Shown here: one piece after another, positions 6,086-6,369 of the stretch
Layout: every line of letters begins with the position of its first letter
How positions within the stretch are numbered: the first letter of the stretch is position 1
Source: Azoarcus sp.
GTDB lineage: Bacteria; Pseudomonadota; Gammaproteobacteria; Burkholderiales; Rhodocyclaceae
Length of the DNA stretch: 6,369 nucleotides
Assembly (NCBI GenBank): GCA_031259795.1
Contig: JAIRLA010000169.1
Span: 1 to 6,369, forward strand
Direction of reading: 5' to 3'
Made by a program: the position numbers and the translations under genes
The notes under the pieces: model-generated
The model's input: the letters and a program-made list of their open reading frames with translations, nothing else
Database searches by the model: none
What the model was told of the DNA's origin: nothing

Positions 6086-6101
6086 ACGCTATATGTAGTT
6101 T
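6086..6101. promoter_or_regulatory. NrdR box 2
   Basis: ACGCTATATGTAGTTT shares the core CWATATGTAG with box 1, while its outer bases are weaker. The two boxes are 32 bp apart from start to start, about three helical turns, which is the usual paired arrangement for NrdR operators. Same-face binding of an NrdR oligomer is the natural reading. Confidence 0.85.
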
Positions 6102-6226
6102 GTTATGGTGAAGAGCCGCGCCATTTCGTCTCTCTGCCGCCCGGGCGAATTTTCATGCCGTACAAGTGTCCATGCGGGCAAAGCCGTGGAATGGCGGAAA
6201 GGCGGGCCGCGCAAGCGTCATACGAA
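6102..6226. other. Non-coding stretch upstream of the nrd promoter, nothing recognised
   Basis: No convincing reading frame with a ribosome binding site, RNA gene or operator could be seen here on either strand. The next gene upstream of the nrd operon lies beyond the window. Confidence 0.5.
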
Positions 6227-6294
6227 CAGCGGCGCTTCGCGCCGGATGGAACGAACTGGATTGCCACGTCGCTGCGCTCCTCGCAATGACGAGG
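6227..6294 (+). repeat. REP-like palindromic repeat, copy C (forward orientation)
   Basis: This is a complete unit: the 19-base arm at 6227-6245 (one mismatch to 329-347), then 49 bases at 6246-6294 identical to 563-611, including the GGATTGCCAC...GCAATGAC palindrome. It is in the same orientation as copy B and opposite to copy A. Confidence 0.8.
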
Positions 6295-6310
6295 TTGGGG
6301 GGGCTTTCGT

Positions 6311-6369
6311 AATGACGAGTTCTTCCGATGGACCTTCCCTCCCCCGCTTGCGGGGGAGGGTGGCCGAAG
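6311..6369. repeat. Inverted repeat, right copy, with 11-bp perfect hairpin (reaches window edge)
   Basis: This is the reverse complement of 371-428 apart from a small difference in the middle. The palindromic arms are 6337-6347 and 6350-6360 around TT. The repeat may extend past the end of the window. Confidence 0.8.

Overview
The window is high-GC chromosomal DNA that looks proteobacterial, most probably betaproteobacterial. The grounds are the NrdA and NrdB subtypes, the style of the PAP2 phosphatase, and the intergenic palindromic repeats. The taxonomic call is an inference from protein style, not from a marker gene.

Layout. Positions 1-327 hold the 3' end of a PAP2-family membrane phosphatase on the + strand. 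Positions 328-674 are a non-coding convergent intergenic stretch filled with palindromic repeats. From 675 to about 6101 there is one minus-strand unit. Read in its own direction it runs: two NrdR boxes (6101-6054), a promoter (about 6045-6016), an adenosylcobalamin riboswitch (about 6008-5851), a leader able to hide the start site (5850-5713), nrdA (5715-2887), an IS110/IS1111-like transposase homologue (2816-1863), and nrdB (1781-675). Positions 6102-6369 are non-coding; the last part holds copies of the same repeats seen at 329-611.

How it works together. NrdA and NrdB are the two subunits of an aerobic class Ia ribonucleotide reductase, which makes deoxyribonucleotides for DNA synthesis. 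All di-iron ligands and the radical tyrosine of NrdB, and the active-site and C-terminal cysteines of NrdA, are visible, so the enzyme looks functional. Expression seems to be controlled twice. NrdR, the (d)ATP-sensing RNR repressor, would act at the promoter. A B12 riboswitch in the leader would shut off the B12-independent enzyme when cobalamin is available. That implies a B12-dependent class II enzyme (NrdJ) elsewhere in the genome.

The most unusual element is the ORF between nrdA and nrdB. It is a full-length, in-frame IS110/IS1111-type protein with short gaps of 70 and 81 nt to its neighbours. By eye it has lost most of the DEDD catalytic acids and the serine nucleophile, while keeping the helix-hairpin-helix and the C-terminal family core. 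The gaps leave little room for the IS ends and bridge RNA that mobile members of the family need. It may be a domesticated, non-transposing protein carried in the RNR operon, or a decaying insertion that has kept its frame.
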